Positions 48,983-58,876 of a stretch of DNA of 64,000 bases are shown here, piece by piece. Position 1 is the first letter of the stretch. Each line of letters begins with the position of its first letter. The notes below the pieces were generated by a model. That model worked only from the letters and a program-made list of their open reading frames with translations, did not search any database and was not told where the DNA came from. Made by a program: the position numbers and the translations under genes. The stretch comes from Rosa chinensis (Eukaryota > Streptophyta > Magnoliopsida > Rosales > Rosaceae): NCBI RefSeq assembly GCF_002994745.2, contig NC_037089.1, positions 1,983,001-2,047,000 of the forward strand, in the 5' to 3' direction.

Positions 48983-50419
48983 ATGTCAGTGACAGACATG
49001 GCTCTCCTTCATGCTGATGGTGACTCTGTGAGGTTGTCCATGAGTGTCCAAGAGATGAGTATCAAAGGTGAGGAACCTCCCCCTCAGTATATTGTTAAAG
49101 AAAGCAAGTTCGGAGCTATAGAGTCTTCCCCAGAATTGGGTCAAATCCCCACCATTGATGTCAGTCTCTTCTCCCCATCATCAATTCATACCAAGGAAGC
49201 AGAGATCGAACTGAACAAACTCAAAATAGCTCTCAGCTCATCAGGCTGCATCCAGGTTTTTTATTATTTTTCCTAAATTTTACTAGACTAGTGTTCATCA
49301 AGTGACCATGTGAACATTTTAGAAATATCACAAGTTATATTTGTCTTTCTTTGTGCATTGTGTTAATTTGTTGAACTTGATTTTCTCATTTCTTTGGTTG
49401 TTAGGCGGTTGGTCATGGGATATCAAGTTCCTTTCTGGACAAGGTACGCGAAGCTGCGACGCAATTCTTTGAACTCCCAGTGGAAGACAAGGAAAAGTAC
49501 TCCAGAGCTGTTCATGGTGGCTCTGAAGGGTATGGGAATGATGTCATTGTTTCAGAGAAGCAAGTTCTTGATTGGTCCTATCGCCTAACACTTCGAGTAT
49601 TTCCTGAAGATCAAAGAAGGCTTAACCTTTGGCCAGAAAATCCAAATGATTTTGGGTACATAACTTCAAAAATTGACTAGATAATGTGCTACAGAATTTA
49701 ATTTTTAGTACATTCATTGATTCTAGAAATACTGTTGTGGATTTTGTGCAGAGAGGTTGTACATGAATATGCAACAAAGGTAAAGTTCATGATGGGGGTT
49801 CTTTTTAAGGCCATGGCGAAATCATTGAATTTGGAAGAGAACAGCTTTTCAGATAAGCTGCTTGGAGAGAGAGCTCTGATGCAAGCAAGATTCAACTTCT
49901 ATCCACCGTGTTCAAGATCTGATAAAGTTCTTGGTGTGAAGCCACATACAGATAGGTCAGGAGTGACAGTTTTGTTGCAAGACAAAGAAGTTGAAGGTCT
50001 TCAAGTTTTGGTAGATGACAAATGGGTTAGAGTCCCCATTGTGCCTCATGCTATAGTTGTTAACCTTGGTGACCAGATGCAGGTACATAAATCTAATTAC
50101 TCTAATGTACTTCTTTGCTTTCAATCAGATGTGACATTTTGTAACCAGTTTTGATCCTATATATGTATTCCTGCTGCAGATTATGAGTAATGGTATATTC
50201 AAGAGCCCAATGCACAGGGTTGTGACAAATCCAGAAAGGATGAGGCTATCTGTGGCCTTGTTTAATGAACCGGATCCTGATACTGAGATTGCTCCAGTGG
50301 AGAGCTTGATAGATCATGAAACAAGGCCAAGAGTATACAGAACTGTCAAAAATTATGGTCACATCAACTACGAATGCTATCAAAGAGGAGAAATAGCACT
50401 CGAAACAGTGAAGATCTAA
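48983..50419 (+). CDS. SRG1-like 2-oxoglutarate/Fe(II)-dependent dioxygenase, copy A
   Basis: Four exons, 48983-49255, 49405-49655, 49752-50082 and 50180-50419, give 364 residues, the usual length of the family. The N-terminal DIOX_N region (PPQYIV, IPTIDVSLF, SGCIQAVGHGI) is followed by the jelly-roll domain. That domain has RFNFYPPCSR, the iron ligands H239 and D241 in KPHTDRSG, the third ligand H297 in KSPMHRVVTN and the 2-oxoglutarate-binding R307-L-S309. The closest named types are SRG1 and codeine O-demethylase/norcoclaurine synthase-like proteins of the DOXC class, which hydroxylate, demethylate or desaturate specialised metabolites; the substrate here is unknown. Exons 2 and 3 are almost identical to copy C. 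Confidence 0.92.
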
Positions 50420-50623
50420 GTTTTCTTTTCTGTATATTTATTTTATTATGTCAACACAATGAAATTTAAAAGTAACTACGTGATCATATTCATTGGCTAT
50501 GAAATCTGGTATTTCTTTTCCTCAATCGTATCAATAAATCTCTAATCAATTCCACTGATGAAACACTGTCCTTATTTGTTCAAGCCAATTCTAACATTCT
50601 CTTCAATGGAGCAGAATGAGAAA
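50420..50623. other. 3' flank of copy A
   Basis: Contains a conserved block (CTGGTATTTCTTTTCC...CAATTCCACTGATG) that recurs after copy B and in degraded form at about 60936-61000. Confidence 0.5.
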
Positions 50624-50860
50624 TTACATTATTACTGCATCAAGAGGCACTGACCGTTTCTGATAACTTTGGTAGTTAAAAGGACCATAATTCTTCACTG
50701 CCTTATTTAGTCTTGGTCTTTTGTCATCTACCAAATCATCCACTGGACTAATTTCTTCTTGAGTTGCTAGCTTAATAAGAATGGCCACAGATACCTTCAT
50801 TTTTTCTGTGTTTGTAGTGACTCTGTGCACTGGACTCTTGAATATTCCATTACTGATTAT
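50624..50860 (-). pseudogene. Inverted remnant: dioxygenase last exon only
   Basis: An intact 237-nt exon-4 equivalent on the minus strand (after an AG acceptor) reads SNGIFKSPVHRVTTNTEKMK and SVAILIKLATQEEISPVDDL and ends PLDAVIM then stop. It keeps the third iron-ligand His, but the position of the RxS motif is KVS, and no exons 1-3 precede it in that orientation. It is therefore an orphan fragment. It lies tail-to-tail with copy A. Confidence 0.8.
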
Positions 50861-50952
50861 CTGCAAGCCCCTCAAATTTTAATAATGGCTTATGCAGTTA
50901 TGCCCCAATTAGAAAGACTATACCTTATTTTCTTGTTACTAAGTGAATTTCC

Positions 50953-51110
50953 TTCGAGTATTCCTAGAAGATCATAGAAGGCTAGCTTCGTCTTTGGTGA
51001 GTAAAGCCACATGATTTTAGGTATATGTAACTTCAAACACTGAATGGTGATGAACCACCCCTGAATATAATGCTAAAGAGACCAGACTTGGAGTCAAGCA
51101 AATGGGGAAG
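50953..51110 (+). pseudogene. Scrambled dioxygenase exon 2 and exon 1 scraps
   Basis: At 50953-51030 the + strand carries a damaged copy of the exon 2 end (CGAGTATTCC.AGAAGATCA..GAAGGCT) followed by the same donor context, TTTAGGTATATGTAACTT, as copy B. At 51040-51110 sequence matching exon 1 (AATGGTGATGAACCACCCCT) follows, i.e. in the reverse of gene order. Neither is translatable. Confidence 0.6.
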
Positions 51111-51463
51111 ATCCATTTTAGAAACAAGTTTATCAACCTAGCTAGAGAGGCGGCAAAGTTGTTGAGACCAGTAACAAGCTATGGTGAATGTGATGACTAT
51201 AATATCCCAAAAGACTTCTGCAAAAGATAACAACAAGCAATAAGACAACTGTGGCCAGCTTAATTTGCTGGTTCTAGTTGTCCTACTACTGCTCTATATT
51301 GATTATAGTCTTAGAAATTTAATAACATTCCAAGTTAGCTTTAATTTTTTATCGTTCCCATTTGAATATCTGTATATTATTTTTGATTCAAAATCAACCC
51401 TACTGGAATATCACTGACAAACATACTCTATTTCGGGCTGATAATGACTCGGTGAAGTTGTCC
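51111..51463. other. Upstream region of copy B, with mutated ancestral start
   Basis: The segment aligning with copy A's start reads GGAATATCACTGACA where A has GGAATGTCAGTGACA, so the ancestral ATG is ATA at 51408-51410. Confidence 0.6.
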
Positions 51464-52786
51464 ATGAGTGTCGAAGAAATGTCCATCAATGGTGATGAAC
51501 CACTCCCTGAGTATATTGTTGAACAAGGCATCTTTGGAGCTATAGATTCTTCCCCATCACTAGGTCAGATCCCCATCTTTGATATCAATTTCTTCTCCTC
51601 AACATCACTCAATTCTAAGCAAGCGAAGAACGAACTTGAGAAACTTAGATCAGCACTAAGCTCATCAGGCTGCTTCCAGGTTATATAAATTTCCATGTTT
51701 AGTAATATAAGAAAGGATATCGATAATGAGCTTTCTGATGTCTTAGAATGAAGGTTGTTTTTTTCATTGTTTTTGGTTGTCAGGCAGTTGGTCATGGGAT
51801 TTCAAGTTCCTTTCTTGACAAGGTACGCGAAGCTGGAACACAGTTCTTTGCCCTTCCAGTGGACGAGAAGCAAAAGTACTTAGAGGCAGCTCATGTCGCC
51901 GGGAATGATGTCAAAGTCACAGAGAAGCAAGTTCTTGACTGGTGCTACCGTCTAACTCTTCGAGTATTCCCAGAAGATAAAAGAAGCCTTAATCTTTGGC
52001 CAGAAAGTCCAAACAACTTTAGGTATATGTAACTTTAAAGATTGACTTGAATACTTGATACTGCATTAAGAATTTGTTCTCTTATTGAAGCAGTTACTTT
52101 GTTGACTTTCTGCAGAGAGGTGATAGATGAATATGCAACAAAGATAAAGTTAATGATGGGTGTTCTCTTTAAGGCCATGGCAAAATCTTTGAATTTGGAA
52201 GAGAACAGCTTTGCACACCAGCTGTTTGGAGAGCAAGCTCTGATGACAGCAAGATTCAACTTCTATCCGCGGTGTTCAAGAGCCGATCAGGTGTTTGGTG
52301 TGAAGGCACATACAGATGGGTCAGGATTGACAGTTTTGTTGCAAGACAAAGAAGTACAAGGTCTTCAAGTTTTGGTAGATGGCAAATGGGCTAGAGTCCC
52401 CATTGTGCCTCATGCACTAGTTGTTAATCTCGGGGATCAGATGCAGGTACATAAATATACTCATCACTTGAATGTATTTTCATTGCTTTCAAATCCAATC
52501 TGAAAATTCTTAATCAATTTTCATACTATATGAATTCATGTTGCAGATTATGAGTAATGGAATATTCAAGAGTGCAATGCACAGGGTGGTGACAAATACA
52601 GAAAAGTTGAGACTATCTGTAGCCATGTTTAACTTACCAGCTCCTGAAACTGAGATTGGTCCATTGGTGAGCTTGATACATCATGAAACAAGGCCAAGGT
52701 TGTACAAAAATGTCAAGAACTACGGTCGCATCAACTACAAATGCTACCAGAGAGGAGAAATAGCACTTGAAACAGTAAAGATGTAA
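51464..52786 (+). CDS. SRG1-like 2-oxoglutarate/Fe(II)-dependent dioxygenase, copy B (diverged)
   Basis: Exons 51464-51679, 51784-52022, 52116-52446 and 52547-52786 give 341 residues from the first usable ATG (MSVEEMSINGDE). The upstream start used by copy A is lost (ATG to ATA), so the N-terminus is about 27 residues shorter than in A, although the frame stays open upstream. Exon 2 is 12 nt shorter than in A and C (AAHVAGNDV in place of AVHGGSEGYGNDV). Iron ligands (HTD in KAHTDGSG, His in KSAMHRVVTN) and R-L-S are intact. Substitutions around the active site (KPHTD to KAHTD, YPPCSRS to YPRCSRA) suggest a changed substrate or weakened function. Probably translatable. Confidence 0.82.
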
Positions 52787-52929
52787 TCTTTCCTTCTTTG
52801 TATAATTATCTTTCTAGCAGTTAAATAGTGATCTCTATCACAGTCTTATGAATTCTGATATTCTCTTCTATCAATCATAGCGTTTACCAATTCCACTGAT
52901 GTAAACAAACAGAAACTTATAGCATTTAT
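52787..52929. other. 3' flank of copy B
   Basis: Homologous to the flank after copy A (GAATTCTGATATTCTCTTC...CCAATTCCACTGATG). Confidence 0.5.
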
Positions 52930-53343
52930 GCAGATAAAGGCAAAATGAGAAAGCAAACAGAGCCACTAACCCTCTCTGGTAGCATTGATTGTTGAAAGCA
53001 CCATAGTGTTCTTCAGCTGCAGACTCAATAAGCATGTCTACAGATACCCTCATTTTTCTGTGTTTGTAGTGCACTGTCCAGTGGACTCTAGAATGCATAT
53101 CATGGAATTGTAAATCTTACTTTAACCACATTCAAACTTCAAACAACATATCATGAAGATGAGGTAGCTGGAAGCAACCACAGGAGCTGCTTTGAGTTCC
53201 CTAGCCCATTTTCTGAGGTGAGGATCAGACTGATACCAATGACTGGGCTGGAATCTGAAGTAATGGAGGAGAACAGAACCAAAAGTTGTTTCTTTCAGGA
53301 TCAATGGGGGTAGTGGCTGCTCTTCAGTGGACACTTGTTGCAC
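52930..53343 (-). pseudogene. Inverted dioxygenase remnant (exon 4 and exon 1 pieces)
   Basis: The minus strand contains, from right to left, an exon 1-like piece (QQVSTEEQPLPPLILKETTFG, compare SVQEMS...PPPQYIVKESKFG) and an exon 4-like piece (VHWTVHYKHRKMRVSVDMLI and YGAFNNQCYQRGL). Exons 2 and 3 are gone and frames are broken. It occupies the same tail-to-tail position behind copy B as 50624-50860 does behind copy A. Confidence 0.7.
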
Positions 53344-54214
53344 CTTATTGGGCCCAATGCTGTCACATTAAGAAGAAGCAATCCAATCAATCTGGGCTTT
53401 AAGAAGCCCAATTGTCACTCTAAATCTACATATCTAATCGTATTTACTTTGCAGTTGGGTATTGAATATGAGTCTTTTAAACGGCAAAATCCAAATTCAG
53501 ACGTCTCAATTCAATTTGTAGTGGGATTGATACATGGCCTTCACTTTCCCACCTAATATTCAAGAACCAATTTCATTGTTTTCGGAATCTTTTTTTTTTT
53601 GAGAAAGATTGTTTTCGGAATCAAGCTGATGTTTCCTCCATTCAGTTACGCAAAATATGATACATATATGATACAACACGTCTTTCCATTTAAATGCATT
53701 ACTTCTCAAATTGGGTACCTAACATAACGCTCATTTATGCACTTGATGAGTTGTAAACCATATTAAATGAGTCGCTCAGACCTGACCTCACAAGTGTTTG
53801 TTGTTGTATTTTCTCCGACTTGAACCGTCAGTGAGACACGTCGAGGTGTGTAGTCTTCTTCTAAAGAAATTTTAATTTTGTGTTTCAATTTGTTCAATTC
53901 AATCGATTTAAGATTGATTTCAAGTTGTGGTGTTTGGGTGATTCCAGACTTGATCGTTGTTTTGGGTGTTTATGTTGTTCAACTACTATACTATTCTTGT
54001 TTTGTTCAACTAGACTCCGACTAATCATGTTTTAATTGTTGCTATGTATCAATGGTGCCTATTTCCTCATTAAGATTGCATATCCATTCATGGTTCTCAT
54101 GTTACTGATGTTAGAATGAGAAAACAGATTGCTTCTTATATAGTATCTGTCTTGGTGATTTAAAATTTAAAGAATATTTTTCTGATATTGTTGTTAGGCA
54201 CAGTGAAGTTGTCC
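53344..54214. other. Unique upstream sequence of copy C
   Basis: Non-coding; no similarity to the upstream regions of A or B. Homology to A starts only at about 54201, directly after TTGTTAGGCACA. Confidence 0.5.
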
Positions 54215-55690
54215 ATGAGTGTCCAAGAGATGAGCATCAAAGGTGAGGAACCTCCCCCTCAGTATATTGTTAAAGAAAGCAAACTTAAGTTTGGAGCTAT
54301 AGAGTCTTCCCCAGAATTGGGTCAAATCCCCATCATTGATGTCAGTCTCTTCTCCCCATCATCAAGTGATTCTAACCAAGCGAAGTTCGAACTAGACAAA
54401 CTTAGAACAGCTCTCAGCTCATCAGGCTGCATCCAGGTTTTGTATTATTTTTCCTAAATTTTACTAGACTAGTGTTCATCAAGTGACCATGTGAACATTT
54501 TAGATATATCACAAGTGTCTTAATTTGTTGAACTTGATTTTCTCATTTCTTTGGTTGTTAGGCGGTTGGTCATGGGATATCAAGTTCCTTTCTGGACAAG
54601 GTACGCGAAGCTGCGACGCAATTCTTTGAACTCCCAGTGGAAGACAAGGAAAAGTACTCCAGAGCTGTTCATGGTGGCTCTGAAGGGTATGGGAATGATG
54701 TCATTGTTTCAGAGAAGCAAGTTCTTGATTGGTCCTATCGCCTAACACTTCGAGTATTTCCTGAAGATCAAAGAAGGCTTAACCTTTGGCCAGAAAATCC
54801 AAATGATTTTGGGTACATAACTTCAAAAATTGACTAGATAATGTGCTGCAGAATTTAATTTTTAGTACATTCATTGATTCTAGAAATACTGTTGTGGATT
54901 TTGTGCAGAGAGGTTGTACATGAATATGCAACAAAGGTAAAGTTCATGATGGGGGTTCTGTTTAAGGCCATGGCAAAATCGTTGAAATTGGAAGAGAACA
55001 GCTTTTCAGATAAGCTGCTTGGAGAGAGAGCTCTGATGCAAGCAAGATTCAACTTCTATCCACCGTGTTCAAGATCCGATAAAGTTCTTGGTGTGAAGCC
55101 ACATACAGATAGGTCAGGAGTGACAGTTTTGTTGCAAGACAAAGAAGTTGAAGGTCTTCAAGTTTTGGTAGATGGCAAATGGGTTAGAGTCCCCATCGTG
55201 CCTCATGCTATAGTTGTTAATCTTGGTGATCAAATGCAGGTAAAATGAAATGACTCATCACTTCAATTAGTCCAATGTATTTCATTGTTTTCAAATCCAA
55301 TCATGAATTTTGTAATCAATGTTATACTATATGAATTCCTAACGCAGATTATGAAATGACTCATCACTTCAATGAGTCCAATCTATTTCATTGTTTTCAA
55401 ATCCAAGCTTGAATTTTGTAATCGATTTTATACTATATGAATTCCTAATGCAGATAATGAGTAATGGTGTGTTCAAGAGCCCAATGCACAGGGTGGTGAC
55501 AAATCCAGAAAGGATGAGGCTATCTGTGGCCTTGTTTAATGAACCAGATCCTGAAACTGAGATTAGTCCAGTGGAGAAACTGATAGATGAGGCAAGGCCA
55601 AGAGTATACAAAAATGTCAAGAATTATGGTCGCATCAACTACGAATGCTATCAGAGAGGAGAAATAGCACTCGAAACAGTGAAGATCTAA
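54215..55690 (+). CDS. SRG1-like 2-oxoglutarate/Fe(II)-dependent dioxygenase, copy C
   Basis: Exons 54215-54436, 54562-54812, 54909-55239 and 55454-55690 give 346 residues starting MSVQEMSIKGEE. Exon 2 encodes the same residues as in copy A and exon 3 differs at very few positions, so A and C are recent duplicates. Iron ligands (KPHTDRSG; KSPMHRVVTN) and R-L-S are present. The first 19 residues of A (from MSVTDMALLHADG) have no counterpart: homology breaks at about 54201, so C either starts at this internal Met or uses an upstream exon spliced at TTGTTAG (54191-54197). Intron 3 is lengthened by a 106-bp tandem duplication that duplicates the splice acceptor. Confidence 0.87.
55245..55456. repeat. 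106-bp tandem duplication in intron 3 of copy C
   Basis: Unit ATGAAATGACTCATCACTTC begins at 55245 and again at 55351. Each unit ends with CCTAA.GCAGAT.ATG, so there are two potential 3' splice sites; only the second leads into the open exon (ATAATGAGTAATGG). Confidence 0.92.
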
Positions 55691-55849
55691 ATTTCACTTC
55701 TCTGTACCTTTATCATGTAGAAATAAATTGTGTAAACACAATGGAACTTTTCAAATGAATCAAACCCCTGAGATCATAATCACAGGCTATTAAATAAGAG
55801 TGAGTGAAACATTGTCCTAATTTCTTCAAGCCAATAAATCACTTTTTTT

Positions 55850-55906
55850 ACTGCATCAAGAGCACTAACCTTTTTCACCGCTGGCTCAACAAGCATGCAT
55901 GGAGAT
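55850..55906 (-). pseudogene. Short inverted dioxygenase last-exon scrap behind copy C
   Basis: CTGCATCAAGAGCACTAACC matches the end of the inverted exon behind copy A. It is fused to GCTGGCTCAACAAGCATGCATGGAGATA, which matches another part of the inverted fragment behind copy B. It is cut off at 55907 by the TRIM remnant. Confidence 0.55.
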
Positions 55907-56146
55907 AAGGAATGTATATATTCTCAACACGCGAATTTTCAAGCCATACACATGGACAACTTGGGTGACGTGGAGCCCGTGTGGCCGTTAGGCATGCACA
56001 CGTGGGTAACCCGCTCTGATACCAAGATAAAGTAATCTGAGGTTCACATCCAAAACCAATTGACAATGAATAGAGTGACCCAAACACTTATAAACCCATA
56101 GCCAAAGTCTCATTTTTCCCATGTGGGATGTATATATTCTCAACAT
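55907..56146 (-). mobile_element. TRIM-like miniature LTR retrotransposon remnant
   Basis: On the minus strand, TGTTGAGAATATATACATCCC starts an LTR at about 56143. About 110 bp later comes TTGGTATCAGAGCGGG (56029-56014), the primer-binding site complementary to plant initiator Met-tRNA. About 80 bp beyond that, TGTTGAGAATATATACATTCC (55932-55912) begins a second LTR that is truncated after about 21 bp. No coding sequence. The layout (short LTR, PBS, almost no interior) is that of a TRIM. Confidence 0.7.
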
Positions 56147-56615
56147 TTCGTACTGATAATCTGGCATTTTTTTTCCCGATACAAACTGATAATCTTGCAT
56201 TAAAACTCCAATTTCTGCTTTTCTTTCTTTTTCTTTAATTTTAGACACTGAGACTAGCAACACTTCTAGATCGTCAATACTATTTTTTTTGGATACAGAA
56301 CAAATGCAACGACAGAGCAACAAAGTACCTTCCCTAGATAGGCCTGAACCAGAAAGACATCTGGAATATTATTACATTATAATTATGCATAGTCGCATAT
56401 TTTGACTGCCTACCAAGATACAACATATTAAAATAGGATTAAAATTCTTGGCCTATGATATCACCCTCTGTCTCTCTCTCTCTCTCTCTGATCTGAATAC
56501 AATATAGTCCAATTCTTTTGTCATTTGCTTATCAAGTTATCATACGAGCACTCAGCAATTAGCAGCTAAATCTACAAAAAACCTTTACAACATCCACACA
56601 GAAAGAAAGAAAGAC
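56147..56615 (+). promoter_or_regulatory. Promoter region of copy D, duplicated upstream of copy E
   Basis: Matches 62320-62724 with small indels. Includes a CT microsatellite (about 56470-56490) acting as a possible Y-patch, and a leader ending CACACAGAAAGAAAGAAAGAC before the ATG. No clear TATA box; CAATATAG near 56501 is a weak candidate. Confidence 0.5.
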
Positions 56616-57967
56616 ATGGCTGAATCTTCCACTCCTGCCAAGGTCGAGTTATTAGCAACCAAAACTGTGCAAGAGCAACTCACTGAAGGAGAAGTACTGG
56701 TGCCACAGAAATATATTCTCAAAGATGGAATCCCACTCCCAAATGCTTCTGTTGAGTTGATGGATGTTCCAGTTATTGATCTTGGTCTCCTCGCACCTTC
56801 CTCATTCAGTATGGAAGAATTTGACAAACTCAGATCAGCTCTTACCAAATGGGGTTGCTTTCAGGTATGAATTCAAACAACTTGAGAATCTCTTAGAAGT
56901 TTCAAATCTAATACCAACTTCTGTGATGGTTGACTTACTATGTATAACAAATTTGAGGCTGCTTATTGTATTTTCCAGGTAATAAACCATGGAATGACTC
57001 CTGAATTCCTTGACAAAGTCCGTGAAATCACGAAACAATTTTTTGCACTTCCACTGCAAGAGAAGCAGAAATATTTGAGGCCAGTCGACAACATTGAAGG
57101 ATATGGGAATGACATGGTTTTTTCAGAGCAGCAAACACTTGATTGGACAGATAGACTATTCCTTACTGTATATCCACCAGACAAGCGCAAGCTCAAGTTT
57201 TGGCCTGAAAATCCCAAATCTTTTAGGTAACATATATAGTCAGAACTTAGAACTCCCATTTTTATCAAGCCATTGAAAGATGGTTTTTCATCCTATAAAT
57301 GATGTACACTGCAGGGATACTCTAGACCAATATGCCAGTAAGTTACAGGTCATAACAGAAACTGTCCTTAAGGCCATGGCGCGGTCATTGAATTTGGAGG
57401 AAGATTGCTTTCTGGACAAGTATGGAGAACAAAGGAAAATGGATGCTAGGTTTAACTTCTATCCTCCTTGTTCAAGGCCTGATCGCGTACTAGGTGTCAA
57501 GCCACATGCAGATGGAACAATAATCACCCTTCTGTTGCAAGATAAAGAAGTGGAAGGTCTTCAATTTCTGAAAGATGGTCAATGGTTTAGAGCTCCAATT
57601 GTTCCTGAGGCACTTCTAATTAATGTTGGTGATCAAGCAGAGGTAACTAAAGCTTTAAATGTCTTTGTATCTCAATGTTTTGGCTAAGACCAACTAATTG
57701 CCATCAAAACCTGTTCTTTGTGATGCACAGATATTGACTAATGGACTGTTCAAGAGCCCAGTGCACAAGGTAGTGACAAATGCCGAAAAGGAGAGGATTT
57801 CTTTGGCTACGTTTTGTGTCCCGGATTCAGAGACAGATATTGAACCCTTTGAAAGCCTCATCAATGAGTCAAGGCCAAGGTTGTACAGAAAGATTAAAAA
57901 CTACGGTGGCATCTTTCTCCAGTACTACCAGCAGGGAAGAAGACCAATTGAAGCAGCAATTATATAA
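56616..57967 (+). CDS. SRG1-like 2-oxoglutarate/Fe(II)-dependent dioxygenase, copy D
   Basis: Exons 56616-56864, 56979-57226, 57315-57642 and 57731-57967 give 353 residues. The start MAESSTPAKVELL is followed by VQEQL...VPQKYI, the usual SRG1-family N-terminus. Ligands: H230 and D232 in KPHADGT, H287 in KSPVHKVVTN; the 2-oxoglutarate site is R297-I-S299. It belongs to a different subclade from A-C (HADGT and not HTD(R/G)SG, AEKERIS and not PERMRLS). It may act on a different metabolite. Nearly identical to copy E, 6109 bp downstream. Confidence 0.93.
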
Positions 57968-58876
57968 CCTTGATTATGCATCTCTTATGGCTTGTACCAA
58001 TAGATGAATAACTTCAAGTTTTATTGCTGAGAAGATAGTGGCATGAATCCCAAGCAATGACCAAAATTTCGAGTATCGAGGAAATATAGATGGTTCGAAA
58101 AGTGGAAATTTTGACGGAAATATCGAGGATATATCGATATCAGTAAAAAATCAAGAAAAATGATGAAAATTTGAAGAAAAACGTGGAAATTTTAAATGAA
58201 ACTTTTGGAGATGTTTATTGATCAATTATCTACTATATTTCAAAAGAAAACCTTGAATAAACATTATCACATAGAGGACATATGAGATTTAGAATTTTCA
58301 CTTTCTTCATCAACTCTCACTATAGAGTCCAAGTGTATTTTAAAATAGTCATTAAATGATACCTCACCCTTATAGTTTTGCATATATAAATATGTGTGTG
58401 TGTGAATACTATGGTTTAGAGGAAATTAGCAGTGGGTTTTTGTGCTAATAGTTATTACAAACATTGCTCAATTTTGGCCATAACTATAATTATCTGTAGG
58501 TGTAAAATTTTGAAAATTGTAGAAATTCTAGAAATATTGATGAATTTTGAAAGGTTTTTATAATTTTTTGAATGGTCGAAAATCTAGAAATACTGATGAA
58601 TTTTGAAAAGGGTGCGACTATTGTCACCCTACTATTTTCTTTGTTCACCCTACAAATATTTGAATTATTGAAAGATTATATTACCCAAATGCAAAATGAC
58701 TAATAAGTACACTAAATTTCTAAAATTTAAATCTTTAAGGAAAACTAAATACATAACTAATTAAATACAAAACTACTTAATTTCTCTTATGATAACATTA
58801 ATCTTTATCCTCTCCATCCAAATTTCAATTTATTACAATTTTCTTTTTTTTCTTTTTGTTGCGTCCTCATCGTTAA
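57968..58876. other. Spacer with degenerate repeats
   Basis: Contains short recurring motifs such as GAAATATCGAGGA/ATATCGATATC (58060-58160) and GAAATATTGATGAATTTTGAAA (58530-58610), typical of old foldback repeats. A GGGTGCGACTATTGTCACCC-like motif at 58611-58630 could be a transposon end. No exons. Confidence 0.4.
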
